The notes: generated by a model not told the origin, from the sequence alone. DNA of 64,000 nucleotides from Peribacillus alkalitolerans (GCF_010882125.1 NZ_JAAGVZ010000004.1:1-64000); one strand, 5' to 3'. Shown: positions 8,600 through 19,399, counted from the stretch's first letter. Program-made: numbers and translations.

Positions 8600-9391
8600 T
8601 TAGCCTCCCTGGATGACAAGCTGTTTTTTCGCGTATATCCAGAGCACTTGTATCGGAATCCAAAGTACCACGGCCCATATCCCTTGCTGAAGTAAAGCTT
8701 GAGTCATTTCATTTCCAGAAAACCCATCTGTGAAAATCATACTCGGAATATAGGAGATGCCTTGGAAAGGAAGGTACTTCATGATGTCTTGGGCCCAGAT
8801 TGGAAACAGACTGAGCGGTAACAAAAGACCTGAAAATAAATCAATTAGTACTCGTTTCGCACGAATGATACCATCGTTATTATAGAAGAAGAAAGTCGTA
8901 ATCCCCATAAGCAAGTTGATTTCTGTATTAATCAAAAAGCTTAAAGTGATCGATAAAGCGAACAATCCCCAAGTAGAGGGGTTCGCAGAAAGCTGAATAG
9001 GAAATAGGAGCGAAACTATCACCATTCCAGGAACCGAGAAGAAAAATAATCGGAAAATCCCCTCTCCTAATCCTTGCATCGTTTTCATCCCTAAATAACT
9101 ATAAGGCCTGATTAATTCTATAGCGACTTTCCCCTGCTTGATCTCAGCAGCCATTTCTCTATCGATATTATTGAAGTAAAAGGCACGGGCCATCCAACCG
9201 ACTGCCACATACGTGGTCATTTGGACTGCAGTTAACCCTTCTATCGTTTCTTTCCCACCATAAATGGCATTCCAAAGAAAATAATACGCGCCAATGTTGA
9301 TACTATAAATTAGGATTCCTGTGTAATAATTCGTCCGGTAGGCAAGCATCATCAAAAACCGTATCCTGACCATTTCCATATATTTATCCAT
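8600..9391 (-). CDS. ABC-2 family permease (COG4587 type)
   Basis: A 263-residue membrane protein with about six helices. It is homologous in type to its downstream neighbour and follows the ATPase gene by three bases. Its N-terminus MDKYMEMVRIRFLMMLAYR, followed by a hydrophobic helix, is typical of this permease class. It presumably forms a heterodimeric channel with the next gene product. The ribosome binding site is weak and coupling with the ATPase gene is likely. Confidence 0.82.
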   Translation of the reverse strand: MDKYMEMVRIRFLMMLAYRTNYYTGILIYSINIGAYYFLWNAIYGGKETIEGLTAVQMTTYVAVGWMARAFYFNNIDREMAAEIKQGKVAIELIRPYSYLGMKTMQGLGEGIFRLFFFSVPGMVIVSLLFPIQLSANPSTWGLFALSITLSFLINTEINLLMGITTFFFYNNDGIIRAKRVLIDLFSGLLLPLSLFPIWAQDIMKYLPFQGISYIPSMIFTDGFSGNEMTQALLQQGIWAVVLWIPIQVLWIYAKKQLVIQGG

Positions 9392-9394
9392 CTT

Positions 9395-10405
9395 CTAGCT
9401 CATCCCTTTTTCATAGATGTTTCGAATGATTTCTTCAGTCGCCGTTTCTTGTATTTTGATATCTTTGATTTGATGAGCGGTTACAAGGGCCGATATGAAC
9501 ATGGAAATATGGTCTTCCCGATCGGCCATATAAGCGATAAAGCCTTGATTTTTTTCATCCTCTTCCCAACGGACCTTAAATGGAACAGGTATGCTTTGAA
9601 GTTGTTGTATTGTCGTAGGCTTTACAAATTGCACGTGAATTTCCTTTTCATCCGCCCAATGGCTTTTCAGACTTTGCAAGGAGCCATCATAGATGATTTT
9701 TCCTTCATCTAACATGATGACACGTTCACACAATGCCTCGATATCCCCTAAATCATGAGTCGTCAAAAGGATAGTAGTCTGGTATTTTTCATTGATTTCC
9801 TTTAAAAATTGTCTAATTTTCATTTTTACCAATACGTCGAGACCTATGGTCGGCTCATCCAAGAATAAAAGTGGTGGATTATGGATCAATGCCGCTGCTA
9901 GCTCGCAACGCATTCTTTGCCCTAATGAAAGCTTGCGCACAGGTTTGTCCAAAAGAGGAGCTAAATCTAGCGTCTCAATAATGTAGTTCATATGCTCTTC
10001 ATACTGCTCATCAGAAACTTTATAGACTTTTTTCAGCAATCTAAACGATTCTTGTACAGCGATATCCCACCATAACTGGGAACGTTGACCAAAGACAACT
10101 CCAATAGTACTGGTGAATCTTTCTCTTTCCTTATGCGGGTTCATTCCATTCACTTTTACATACCCTTCAGTTGGAGTTAAAATGCCTGTAAGCATTTTAA
10201 TGGTTGTCGACTTACCAGCTCCATTTTCTCCAATATAGGCAACCATTTCGCCTTTTTTGACTGTAAAACTAATATCATTGACCGCCGGAACGATTTTGTA
10301 ATTACGAGTAAACAAATCTCGAAAAGCACCTTTTAAACCGGAACGGCTTGAAAACGCCTTAAATTCCTTCTTCAAATGCTGAACTTCTATTGCAGTTGTT
10401 TCCAA
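9395..10405 (-). CDS. ABC-2 transporter ATP-binding protein (COG4586 type)
   Basis: A 336-residue ATPase that powers the two permeases encoded downstream. Walker A is GENGAGKST (near residue 60), the signature is LSLGQRMRCE, Walker B is LLFLDEPTIGLD and the H-loop is LTTHD. The C-terminal 100 residues form the extra domain usual for COG4586 proteins. The start is TTG, eight bases after AGAGGGG. The three genes are almost contiguous and form one operon ending at the terminator near 7790. Confidence 0.87.
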   Translation of the reverse strand: METTAIEVQHLKKEFKAFSSRSGLKGAFRDLFTRNYKIVPAVNDISFTVKKGEMVAYIGENGAGKSTTIKMLTGILTPTEGYVKVNGMNPHKERERFTSTIGVVFGQRSQLWWDIAVQESFRLLKKVYKVSDEQYEEHMNYIIETLDLAPLLDKPVRKLSLGQRMRCELAAALIHNPPLLFLDEPTIGLDVLVKMKIRQFLKEINEKYQTTILLTTHDLGDIEALCERVIMLDEGKIIYDGSLQSLKSHWADEKEIHVQFVKPTTIQQLQSIPVPFKVRWEEDEKNQGFIAYMADREDHISMFISALVTAHQIKDIKIQETATEEIIRNIYEKGMS

Positions 10406-10604
10406 ATCAATAACCCCTCTTTTCTCTCAACTACCCAAGCAAATAGTGTATCTGTTCCCTATCCCTAAAACAACTGAAAGAGCTCGACATTAATATACAA
10501 CCGTATTGAAAGTGATGGTTCTCTATTTATTTTGTATATTCTTTGAGTAATCTATTTCTTTTATGGGGTAACCCACATTTATTTTTTAGTTTTTTGGGGT
10601 TTAG

Positions 10605-10613
10605 TGCTAGAAT
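10605..10613 (+). promoter_or_regulatory. Probable extended -10 promoter of gsaB
   Basis: TGCTAGAAT matches the extended -10 consensus TGnTATAAT with one mismatch and lies about 40 bases before the gsaB ATG. No good -35 is visible. Confidence 0.35.
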
Positions 10614-10653
10614 AGATGCAGTTAAAGCAACACAATATAGGAGGCATTTATAA

Positions 10654-11946
10654 ATGAATTTTTCAAAATCAGAAGCTTTGCACTCAGAAGCTCTTGAGCA
10701 TATTGTCGGGGGAGTGAACAGTCCTTCACGTTCCTTTAAGGCAGTGGGTGGAGGAGCCCCAGTTACGATGGAACGAGCGAAAGGTGCATATTTCTGGGAT
10801 GTTGATGGCAATCAATACATAGATTATCTAGCTGCATACGGACCCATTATCACTGGACATGCACACCCACACATTACTGAAGCGATTACGACAGCTGCTG
10901 AAAATGGAGTTCTATATGGGACACCAACCCCACATGAAGTGAAATTTGCCAAAATGTTAAAAGAGGCAATCCACTCACTGGACAAGGTTCGGTTTGTCAA
11001 CTCAGGAACAGAAGCAGTAATGACAACGATTCGTGTTGCCCGTGCCTATACAGGGCGTGACAAAATCATCAAGTTTGCAGGATGCTATCATGGTCATTCA
11101 GACTTAGTGTTGGTAGCTGCGGGATCAGGTCCATCCACCCTTGGCATCCCTGATTCTGCTGGTGTTCCAAAGAGTATTGCCAACGAAGTGATCACGGTTC
11201 CTTTCAATGACATTGAACCCTTCAGAGAGGCTTTGGATAAATGGGGACATGAAGTGGCTGCTGTACTCGTTGAACCGATTGTTGGCAATTTTGGAATTGT
11301 CGAGCCGAAGCCTGGTTTCCTTGAAGCTATCAACGAATTGACTCATCAAGCAGGTGCTTTAGTCATATATGACGAGGTTATCACCGCTTTCCGCTTCATG
11401 TATGGTGGTGCTCAAGATCTACTTGGTATAACTCCTGATTTAACTGCACTAGGAAAAATCATCGGTGGAGGACTACCAATTGGCGCATATGGTGGAAAGA
11501 AAGAAATCATGGAAAAAGTAGCACCACTTGGACCCGCCTATCAAGCTGGAACAATGGCGGGTAACCCAGCATCAATTCTATCTGGAATTGCCTGCCTAGA
11601 GGTTTTGAAACAAGAAGGGGTATATGAGGAACTAGATCGACTAGGTGAGGTTCTTGAAAAAGGAATCATAGAATCAGCTCAGAAATATAACATGCCTATC
11701 TCGATAAATCGTTTAAAAGGTGCATTAACCCTTTATTTCACGACAGAGAAAGTGGAAAACTATGAGCAAGCTGAAAACACGGACGGTGAAATGTTCGCCA
11801 AGTTCTTCAAGCTGATGCTTCAACAAGGAATTAATTTAGCTCCATCGAAATATGAAGCATGGTTCCTAACTGTTGCACATACGGAAGATGATATCAACGA
11901 AACATTATCCGCCGTCGATTTCGCCTTTTCACAACTTCAAAAATAA
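10654..11946 (+). CDS. gsaB: Glutamate-1-semialdehyde 2,1-aminomutase
   Basis: A 430-residue PLP enzyme that converts glutamate-1-semialdehyde to 5-aminolevulinate, the C5 route to tetrapyrroles. Family motifs in order include [40 protein letters not shown] and [12 protein letters not shown], whose lysine (about 268) binds PLP. AGGAGG precedes the ATG. Bacillus has two such genes, hemL in the hem operon and gsaB near ygaE/ygaF/perR; the position here identifies gsaB. The gene is monocistronic with its own terminator. Confidence 0.93.
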   Translation: MNFSKSEALHSEALEHIVGGVNSPSRSFKAVGGGAPVTMERAKGAYFWDVDGNQYIDYLAAYGPIITGHAHPHITEAITTAAENGVLYGTPTPHEVKFAKMLKEAIHSLDKVRFVNSGTEAVMTTIRVARAYTGRDKIIKFAGCYHGHSDLVLVAAGSGPSTLGIPDSAGVPKSIANEVITVPFNDIEPFREALDKWGHEVAAVLVEPIVGNFGIVEPKPGFLEAINELTHQAGALVIYDEVITAFRFMYGGAQDLLGITPDLTALGKIIGGGLPIGAYGGKKEIMEKVAPLGPAYQAGTMAGNPASILSGIACLEVLKQEGVYEELDRLGEVLEKGIIESAQKYNMPISINRLKGALTLYFTTEKVENYEQAENTDGEMFAKFFKLMLQQGINLAPSKYEAWFLTVAHTEDDINETLSAVDFAFSQLQK

Positions 11947-11969
11947 ATTTTTATACATTTTTTATTCAT

Positions 11970-11997
11970 CCCCGAGACTATTCTTCGGGGTTTTTTC
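11970..11997 (+). terminator. gsaB terminator
   Basis: CCCCGA pairs with TCGGGG (11970-11975 and 11985-11990) and is followed by TTTTTTC, 24 bases after the stop codon. Confidence 0.9.
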
Positions 11998-12084
11998 TTG
12001 CGATTCTTTCATGAAAACGCTTTCAATAAGGCTTTTTACTCAATTATCACTCTAGTACATTTATCCATATTATTGTATAAATAA

Positions 12085-12372
12085 TTGATTTCTGAATTTT
12101 TAGATGGTAAGATGATTCTATTAGTCAAATAATTATAATTTTTCACTTATTTCACCCCGTTTTATTTTCTTAGGATATTTCTATCCTAACTCTTTATTTC
12201 TTCACAGCGTTACCTTGGTATATTTTTGCTTAGAGCCTATTAGTTCTCCCCAAAGCAAACTCATAAAATGATCGATTAATGTCCACGTTATTATGTATTT
12301 TTCATTTCTTCTTTTTGATATTTTCCTAGGAGGTGAAGGCAGATATAGGTAACCACCTATTATGCCAATATA
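12085..12372 (+). promoter_or_regulatory. gltB promoter candidate and leader
   Basis: A candidate promoter TTGATT-17-TAAGAT lies at 12085-12113. The leader that follows has AGGAGGTG at about 12329-12336, but the coding ATG comes 36 bases later. The sequence between contains a small perfect hairpin (ATAGGT/ACCTAT, about 12345-12360). A four-codon ORF at 12362 ends in TAATG, overlapping the gltB start. Everything here is inferred from sequence alone. Confidence 0.35.
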
Positions 12373-15300
12373 ATGAGTCAACAATGGAGCCCAAGTTTAT
12401 TTAAAGAGTTTCACAGACAAGAACATGATGCTTGTGGTATTGTCGCTTGCATAGAAAAGAGGAAAGTCCCAACTCGTGAAAATATTTATTCCTGCATTGA
12501 TGCGCTTGTGAAGATGAACCACCGTGCAGGCTTCATTAATGGTGAAGGAGATGGAGTAGGAATCCATATCGACATTCCAAATGAACTGTGGAAAAAGAAA
12601 CTCCATGCTAAAGGCATAGATTCTGAAAAAGTTATCCATCCACAATTTGTCGTAGGTCATTTCTTCTTAAGTAGAAAAGAAGATCCGAAGAAGTTACAAA
12701 CATACATTAAAGACATTCTTCAACAAAAAGGATTCTCGCTTCTTTACGAAAATGACTCTGTCCATAATCCAAATGCCCTTGGTCCGATTGCCTTCCAGGA
12801 GAATCCTTTGTTTTGGCAAATCGCTCTTATTGGTAACGAACCGAATCAAGAATCATTGTCTAAAATAGTTTTTGACTCGATTCATACTATTGAAGAAAAT
12901 GACTTTATCCATGTCGCTTCTTTAAGCCAATATCATGCGGTATACAAAGTCATGGGGGCTGGTGATATTTTACCGAAGTACTATAAGGATTTAGCAGACC
13001 CACTTGTTGCTTCGACGATGACTCTTGGGCATAATCGTTATTCTACGAATACCCTTTCTTCTTTTTTCCGTGTGCAACCTTTTAGTGTCCTTGGACATAA
13101 TGGTGAGATTAACACCATTTCTAAACTCCGTGATGAAGCAAAACTAATTGGGGTGCCTCTTGTAAAAGGCGGTAGTGACTCACAGGATTTAAGCCGTACT
13201 ATTGAAACTTTAATTTGTAGACATGGTTTTTCACTATTCGAGGCAATGGATGTTGTGTTCCCGCCAATTATTAATGAAATAAAGCTTTATCCTGATCATC
13301 TAAAAGATGTATACACCTTGATTCGTGAAGCTTGGGGACATTTCGCTCAAGGACCTGCAGGTATCATCTCGCGTTTTGGAGATGAAGCGGTATTTTCAGT
13401 CGATGCGCTTGGTTTACGTCCTTTATGGAAACTAGATATCGAGACTTCCTATTTATTCTCATCTGAACCAGGCATCATCCCTTCTTCAGATTATACTGGA
13501 GATCCGAAACCTCTTGGTCCTGGAGAAAAAATCGGCTTGAAATGGAATGGAGAAGAAATCCAACTTTACGATTACAGTCGATACCAGGAAGTTGTATATA
13601 GTAGATTCAAAGAAAGATATGATTTGGACCAAGTCCATGACCGATTAAATCCTCTTACATTAGGTAAGATGGTTACTGTAACACATCCTGCTAAAATTCA
13701 CACTGGTCAATATAAAGCGTTCGGTTGGGAAAGAGATCATGTTCAATTAGTGGAGCAAATGGCTGAAAAAGGAGTAGAGCCAATTCGTTCCCTTGGGCAT
13801 GATGCTCCACTTGCGGCACTGAATCCCGAGCGGAAGAACGTTGCTGATTTCATCAAAGAAAGTGTAGCCGTTGTAACGAATCCGGCAATCGATCGAGATC
13901 GAGAAACTGAACATTTTTCAACTAGGGTCATCATTGGGAAACGGCCATCTCTCCTCTTAAAAGAAGAAACTTCGCAAGTGGTTGAACTATTATCACCTAT
14001 CCTAGTAGAAGGTCATGTTGGCTTTGAATGCTCAAAATCTCTGAATCAAGTAAGCTATGATCAACTTGTCCATCACTTTCAAGATAAACAATTAGTTCAT
14101 TTTATTGATACGACATGTAGAGATAACGAAAACATTACGGATGCATTAAAAAGATTATCTAATGAAGCCGTTGAAGCCATACAGAATGGCAAAACACTAC
14201 TCGTTCTTGATGATGCGAAAGCTCACCAAGAAAACCACCTATGGATTGATCCACATGTGGTTATCTCTACTATTGATCAAGGCTTGGTTGAAGCTGGCTT
14301 ACGTCGGGATGGCTCCCTGCTACTTCGTTCAGCAGCCATTCGTTCATTGCATGATTTGATTACTGCTTACGGACTTGGCGCAGACATTATCAGTCCATAC
14401 TATATGTTCTTATCCGTGTCTGAAACATCTATCGAACCTGTGGTAAATCTTTATAACGCCTTAACTAAAGGCTTAGAGAAAGTGATATCAACCATCGGGA
14501 TCCATGAATTAAGAGGTTATGGACGATTGTTTTCAAGCATTGGGTTGAACGAAGAAGTGGCTTCCTATTTAAAGATTGTGAATTTCTTCGGCTCAGAGAA
14601 TTTAACGAATGGGTTTGAAGCAATGAAGGAAGACGCGAAACAAAGGATTATTGATTTTCAAAATGAAAAAGAACGCGTCGGGAAGACATTCCACTTGTTC
14701 CCTCGTATTTGGAAAGCAATTGGAGAGGTTGCAACCACAGGCGATTATACTGCATATAAAGAGAAAATTTCAGAACAGGAACAAGGTAATCCGACAACTA
14801 TCCGTCATTTAACTTCTTTGAAAACAGCAAGCAATGCCATTTCAACAAAAGAGGTTTCTATCGGTGTTGGCGAACATGCACTTCCATTCATCATCGCTTC
14901 CATGTCGTTTGGTTCACAAAACGAAATTGCATTCCGAGCTTATGCCGAGGCAGCTGATCAATTGAACATGATAAGCCTAAATGGTGAGGGTGGAGAAATC
15001 AAAGACATGCTAGGGAGGTATCCTCGTACACGTGGACAGCAGGTAGCATCTGGCCGTTTCGGTGTCAATGCTGAACTATTGAATTCTTCTAATCTATTAG
15101 AAATCAAGATAGGCCAAGGAGCGAAGCCAGGAGAAGGTGGACATTTACCTGGATCTAAAGTAACAGCCAAAATTGCAGAGGCTCGTAACGCCACGATTGG
15201 TTCTGACCTAATCTCCCCTTCCAATAACCATGATATTTATTCAATTGAAGATTTAGCTCAAATGATCCATGAGTTAAAAACAGCCAACGACAAAGCAAAA

Positions 15301-16842
15301 GTAGCCGTAAAAGTTCCAATCGTTCCAAACATCGGTACGATTGCGGTGGGCATCGCCAAAGCAGGAGCAGACATCATCACCCTTTCTGGTTTTGATGGCG
15401 GCACCGGTGCTGCTAGAATTCACGCCCTACAGCACGTTGGCCTTCCTGTAGAAATCGGTGTGAAAGCAGCCCACAATGCACTACTTGAAGCTGGTCTTCG
15501 CGACGGAGTAGAACTATGGGCAGACGGCGGTATGAAGAGTGCTCTGGACGTCATGAAAATAATGCTTCTAGGAGCCAATCGGGTTGGATTTGGAACGTTA
15601 TCGATGATTGCAGTTGGCTGTACAACTTGTCGCGGATGTCATTTGGATACATGTCATGTTGGCATCGCTACCCAAATCGAAACAGAATCCCAAGCGAAAG
15701 AACATGGCTTACGTCGCTTCGTTCCAAGGAAATTTGATTCTGCCGTTCTCGGACTTAAGAATCTATTCACCGCTTTCGGTAATGAATTGAAAGTTTTAAC
15801 GGCTTCTTTAGGAGCAAAGAATTTGCAAGATCTAGTAGGCCGATCAGATTTACTTCAACAAGTAAAAGGGCAAGATCAAATGGATCTAACTTATTTACTT
15901 AAAACTTTAGAAATTGGACAATTCACTCATAAAGAAGCGGCAGCTACAATTGATGGAAATTCCCTGCAAGTGGCAGTCGGAGCGGAGTATTTAGACTCTA
16001 GCGTAGATGAATTACAGCAATCGAGAGAATATAATGCCATCACCTCAGAACAACGAGTGCTTGGCAGCCGCGTTTCGTGTCATAGGGTTAGAGGACGCCT
16101 GGATGGATCGTACACTTCTCTTACTCCTGTTAAACTATCTTATAAAAATGGTTCAATCCCAGGAAACGGATTAGGGGCTTACAATAGTAGTGGGATTGAT
16201 ATTGAAGTAAATGGTGGCGCCCAGGATGGAATCGGTAAAACTTCCTTTGGTGGTCAAATCTTGATTTTCAAATCTAAAGGTAAAGATGGAAAGTTTTATA
16301 ATGGTTCTGTAGGAAAAGGATTTGGATATGGAGCCCAAAAAGGCTTACTTATTGCCCAAGGAGATGCGGACGCACGTGCAGGCATTCGTTTGTCTGGAGC
16401 GGATATGATTATTGGTGGTAAATTAAAACGAAATATTCCAGAAGTGGAAACTGGAAATGTTGGTGTCCATTCTAATATTAAAGGTTTTGCGTTTGAATAT
16501 ATGACAAATGGAAGAGGATTAGTGCTTGGGGATATTGGGCCATGGGCATGTGCAGGTATGACAGGTGGCGTCATCTATGTTCGTATTCAACCAGAATTAG
16601 GATATACGAAAGATGCCATCGTTAGCCGGATGGCAAAAGGCGCAAAAGTTTCTGTCCAGTCACTTTCAGAAAAAGGAATACACGATGTTCAAGAACTTTT
16701 AGGAAAGTATACACAACTGTTAAAGAGACAACAACCCGAAGAAGCATCGGAACTAGAAACTCTGTTATGCAATGTGAAAGATCATTTTGTTCAAATTGTT
16801 CCAGTAAAAGAACAAGCTGACCCAGCTGTATCTACAGAGTGA
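12373..16842 (+). CDS. gltB: Glutamate synthase large subunit (orphan GltB type)
   Basis: A 1489-residue glutamate synthase large chain that makes glutamate from 2-oxoglutarate and glutamine. The N-terminal type II glutamine amidotransferase domain has Cys21 in HDACGI, which becomes the nucleophile after removal of a 20-residue propeptide. A central domain precedes the FMN barrel (GEGGEIKDMLGRYPRTRGQQ, then FDGGTGAA). The 3Fe-4S cysteines follow the pattern C-x5-C-x4-C near residues 1083-1094, and the C-terminus is a GXGXG helix domain. No small subunit (gltD) is adjacent, so ferredoxin or a distant GltD may donate electrons. No Shine-Dalgarno lies at normal distance from the ATG. Confidence 0.93.
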   Translation: MSQQWSPSLFKEFHRQEHDACGIVACIEKRKVPTRENIYSCIDALVKMNHRAGFINGEGDGVGIHIDIPNELWKKKLHAKGIDSEKVIHPQFVVGHFFLSRKEDPKKLQTYIKDILQQKGFSLLYENDSVHNPNALGPIAFQENPLFWQIALIGNEPNQESLSKIVFDSIHTIEENDFIHVASLSQYHAVYKVMGAGDILPKYYKDLADPLVASTMTLGHNRYSTNTLSSFFRVQPFSVLGHNGEINTISKLRDEAKLIGVPLVKGGSDSQDLSRTIETLICRHGFSLFEAMDVVFPPIINEIKLYPDHLKDVYTLIREAWGHFAQGPAGIISRFGDEAVFSVDALGLRPLWKLDIETSYLFSSEPGIIPSSDYTGDPKPLGPGEKIGLKWNGEEIQLYDYSRYQEVVYSRFKERYDLDQVHDRLNPLTLGKMVTVTHPAKIHTGQYKAFGWERDHVQLVEQMAEKGVEPIRSLGHDAPLAALNPERKNVADFIKESVAVVTNPAIDRDRETEHFSTRVIIGKRPSLLLKEETSQVVELLSPILVEGHVGFECSKSLNQVSYDQLVHHFQDKQLVHFIDTTCRDNENITDALKRLSNEAVEAIQNGKTLLVLDDAKAHQENHLWIDPHVVISTIDQGLVEAGLRRDGSLLLRSAAIRSLHDLITAYGLGADIISPYYMFLSVSETSIEPVVNLYNALTKGLEKVISTIGIHELRGYGRLFSSIGLNEEVASYLKIVNFFGSENLTNGFEAMKEDAKQRIIDFQNEKERVGKTFHLFPRIWKAIGEVATTGDYTAYKEKISEQEQGNPTTIRHLTSLKTASNAISTKEVSIGVGEHALPFIIASMSFGSQNEIAFRAYAEAADQLNMISLNGEGGEIKDMLGRYPRTRGQQVASGRFGVNAELLNSSNLLEIKIGQGAKPGEGGHLPGSKVTAKIAEARNATIGSDLISPSNNHDIYSIEDLAQMIHELKTANDKAKVAVKVPIVPNIGTIAVGIAKAGADIITLSGFDGGTGAARIHALQHVGLPVEIGVKAAHNALLEAGLRDGVELWADGGMKSALDVMKIMLLGANRVGFGTLSMIAVGCTTCRGCHLDTCHVGIATQIETESQAKEHGLRRFVPRKFDSAVLGLKNLFTAFGNELKVLTASLGAKNLQDLVGRSDLLQQVKGQDQMDLTYLLKTLEIGQFTHKEAAATIDGNSLQVAVGAEYLDSSVDELQQSREYNAITSEQRVLGSRVSCHRVRGRLDGSYTSLTPVKLSYKNGSIPGNGLGAYNSSGIDIEVNGGAQDGIGKTSFGGQILIFKSKGKDGKFYNGSVGKGFGYGAQKGLLIAQGDADARAGIRLSGADMIIGGKLKRNIPEVETGNVGVHSNIKGFAFEYMTNGRGLVLGDIGPWACAGMTGGVIYVRIQPELGYTKDAIVSRMAKGAKVSVQSLSEKGIHDVQELLGKYTQLLKRQQPEEASELETLLCNVKDHFVQIVPVKEQADPAVSTE

Positions 16843-16906
16843 TTGAAAAGCTAGACCGCCCAGTTAAAAAGTATCAAACAAGAAAAATATAAATCCTATT
16901 ATTTTA

Positions 16907-16955
16907 AAAAGGGTAACTCATTTTGACGCAATTCGGTCAGCTTAGTTACCCTTTT
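16907..16955. terminator. Convergent terminator gltB / DUF1646 gene
   Basis: A 12-bp perfect stem (AAAAGGGTAACT with AGTTACCCTTTT, 16907-16918 and 16944-16955) with a 25-base loop and T runs on both sides lies between convergent genes. Confidence 0.8.
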
Positions 16956-16959
16956 ATGT

Positions 16960-18048
16960 TTAAAAGATAAAAACTGCAATATAGTATGCAATCATAATTA
17001 ATAAGCCTAGGGGAACACCAAATTGAGCCCACTCTTTACTAGTTATCTGCAACTTTCCGGCTGTGATAATGTTCGGGATATTGCCCGGAATTAACATTCC
17101 TCCACTAATTAGCAAACCTAAAAGAATAGAGCGGATCGTAATATCGTCCATAATCGGACTAATCTCTGCAGCAGCGAGTGTAGCATTGTCTAATATAGCA
17201 GAAATGATATTAATCCAGTAGAGCAACGAAGGAGCAACCCCAAGAAAATAAAGATTGATTACCGGTTCAAATGCTCCACCTAAAAATGTTAATCCCATAA
17301 TGAAAAAATATATTTTAAGAGCTCTAGTTAGGATTTCCTCATAACTTTCACTGCTTGTCTCTTTACTTATCAATCCTTCTCCTCGCTTCGGCTGTCTTAC
17401 TAGCAGTGCTGCAAATACTCCAAAAATAACAAGAGACATGATAACTTCTGATCCAATCAACCTCATTAAGTAGAAAAAGTCTTTATCAAGTTTACTTATG
17501 GCAATTGTCGAAAGTGGCTCGCCTATTGGTGATAACGCTGCACCAAGTCCTATCGAAAAGCACGTTAACACCACAAAACGAATCTCTGATATCCGATCAA
17601 GTCTAAGAGCAGTCACTACCACTACTAGAACGAGTGCTGCAATAATAGCAGTTATCAAACTTGAAATTAAGCCTATGAATATGACAGTAAGTGCAATGAA
17701 CAATCTATAAGGAATAATTCGGCTAAATCCTGTTATCGTTCTTTCCAAAGGTGTCTGTAACCACTTAAACAATACTCCAGCTACAAATACAGCAATCGTA
17801 ATTTTTATGGGATCACTTGCAGCTCTAACAAATAAAGAGCTAGTTAAAACCCCACTTATTAGTGCTGCAATTAACCCCATTACAAATAAAAATAATTCGA
17901 GATTCCTCTCCACCACATTTAAAGTTAGCGGCAAGATCAAAACAAGAAAGAAAATTATCAATAATCCTAATATCATTTTTATCTGCCCCATATCAAATTT
18001 ATCCAGAAACGACTTGATGGATTTATGTATATGCTTTTGGATGGACAA
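16960..18048 (-). CDS. DUF1646 family putative cation transporter
   Basis: A 362-residue protein with about ten hydrophobic segments. Conserved stretches such as ALSPIGEPLSTIAISKL and ILDNATLAAAEISP, together with SGGMLIPGNIPNI, place it in DUF1646, a branch of the ion-transporter superfamily that includes NhaD- and ArsB-like carriers. The N-terminal 20 residues are hydrophilic, so the start could instead be the later methionine in FDMGQIKM. The transported ion is unknown. It is a single gene convergent with gltB. Confidence 0.75.
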   Translation of the reverse strand: MSIQKHIHKSIKSFLDKFDMGQIKMILGLLIIFFLVLILPLTLNVVERNLELFLFVMGLIAALISGVLTSSLFVRAASDPIKITIAVFVAGVLFKWLQTPLERTITGFSRIIPYRLFIALTVIFIGLISSLITAIIAALVLVVVVTALRLDRISEIRFVVLTCFSIGLGAALSPIGEPLSTIAISKLDKDFFYLMRLIGSEVIMSLVIFGVFAALLVRQPKRGEGLISKETSSESYEEILTRALKIYFFIMGLTFLGGAFEPVINLYFLGVAPSLLYWINIISAILDNATLAAAEISPIMDDITIRSILLGLLISGGMLIPGNIPNIITAGKLQITSKEWAQFGVPLGLLIMIAYYIAVFIF

Positions 18049-18273
18049 TCTTGCTAGGAATATTTTATTGATTTTTAACAGTAATAAAAAATGGATTAAC
18101 TAAACTTATTTAAGATACATAGTCTAATTGAGGCAAATCAGAAGCTAGAATATAAGATTCCCTTGCACTTACTCCATAAACCCTGTATATTACATTATTG
18201 TTTAATAAATAACGGGATGGTGTAAAGTAAACTTAATCCATCCATAGAATGTTCAGAAAGGACTTATTTTCTC

Positions 18274-19356
18274 ATGAAGCTTGGTGCCCGCATATTAAAA
18301 ACGGGAATCGCCATTATTTTGGCTTTATATTTATCACAACTGTTGAATTTACCTGCCCCAGTGTTCGCTGGAATTGCAGCTATATTTGCCATCCAGCCTA
18401 CAATTTATCGCTCTTATCTTTCGGTTCTGGAGCAGTTACAGGCCAACCTGATTGGAGCCGCTGTCGCAATACTATTTGTTTTGGTATTTGGCAATCAGAT
18501 TTTTATCGTTGGGCTGGCAGCCATAATCGTCATCATTATCAATCTTAAATTAAATTCAGGCAATACTATCATCCTATCCTTAGTAACGGTCATTGCCATC
18601 ATGGAGAACCAGGATGGTGAATTTCTACAATTCGCTCTAATCAGGTTTTCTACCATTATGCTAGGGATTTTGTCTGCATTTATCGTTAATTTGGTATTTC
18701 TACCCCCAAAGTACGAAACAAAGCTATACCATAAAATATCTATAGTTGCTGAAGATGTTTTCAAATGGATTCGGATCAGTACACGCCATGCTTCTGATCA
18801 TTCTTTATTGAAAAATGACGTAAACCAACTTAAAGAACATGTCATTAAATTAGAACAATTGTACTTAATGTTTAAGGAAGAACGTGAGTACTTTAAGAAG
18901 GACAGCTATGCAAAATCTAGAAAACTGGTGGTTTATCGCCAAATGATTTCGACTTTAAAGCGTTCATTGGATGTTTTAAGACGTTTAAATCGTTTCGAAA
19001 ATGAATTTCACCTTATGCCTTCTGATTTTCAAAATCAAATACAAGAACAATTAGATTGTCTTGTCTTCCAACATGAACAACTATTACTAAAGTTTATTGG
19101 AAAAATTAAAACGACTGTAGACTATCATGAGAGTACGACTGTAAGTAAAAAAGAATTGCTAGACATGTTCCTTAAACAACCAGAGTGTATAAATGGCGAC
19201 AATGAAGCTTGCTTGTATCATATGATGCCATTAGTCGCTGCTATCATTGAATATGAGGATGAAATCGAGCATCTATACAAACTTGTGTCCAGCTTTCAAA
19301 ACTATCATAAAGATGAAAACGAAGTATCCATCCCCACTCCTCGAGTGGATGAATAA
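18274..19356 (+). CDS. ygaE: Aromatic acid exporter family protein (YgaE-like)
   Basis: A 360-residue protein with an N-terminal membrane half (about five helices to residue 150) and a C-terminal helical cytoplasmic half. This is the layout of the ArAE_1/UPF0421 family that includes B. subtilis YgaE. The opening MKLGARILKTGIAIILAL and the IQPTIYRSYLS segment are typical. The proposed role in exporting aromatic acids rests on distant homology only. AGAAAGGAC lies ten bases upstream of the ATG. In B. subtilis the gene also neighbours gsaB. Confidence 0.75.
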   Translation: MKLGARILKTGIAIILALYLSQLLNLPAPVFAGIAAIFAIQPTIYRSYLSVLEQLQANLIGAAVAILFVLVFGNQIFIVGLAAIIVIIINLKLNSGNTIILSLVTVIAIMENQDGEFLQFALIRFSTIMLGILSAFIVNLVFLPPKYETKLYHKISIVAEDVFKWIRISTRHASDHSLLKNDVNQLKEHVIKLEQLYLMFKEEREYFKKDSYAKSRKLVVYRQMISTLKRSLDVLRRLNRFENEFHLMPSDFQNQIQEQLDCLVFQHEQLLLKFIGKIKTTVDYHESTTVSKKELLDMFLKQPECINGDNEACLYHMMPLVAAIIEYEDEIEHLYKLVSSFQNYHKDENEVSIPTPRVDE

Positions 19357-19399
19357 TGAGTGAAGGTTCAAATTAAAAAATGATTTGACCATTTTAGCA

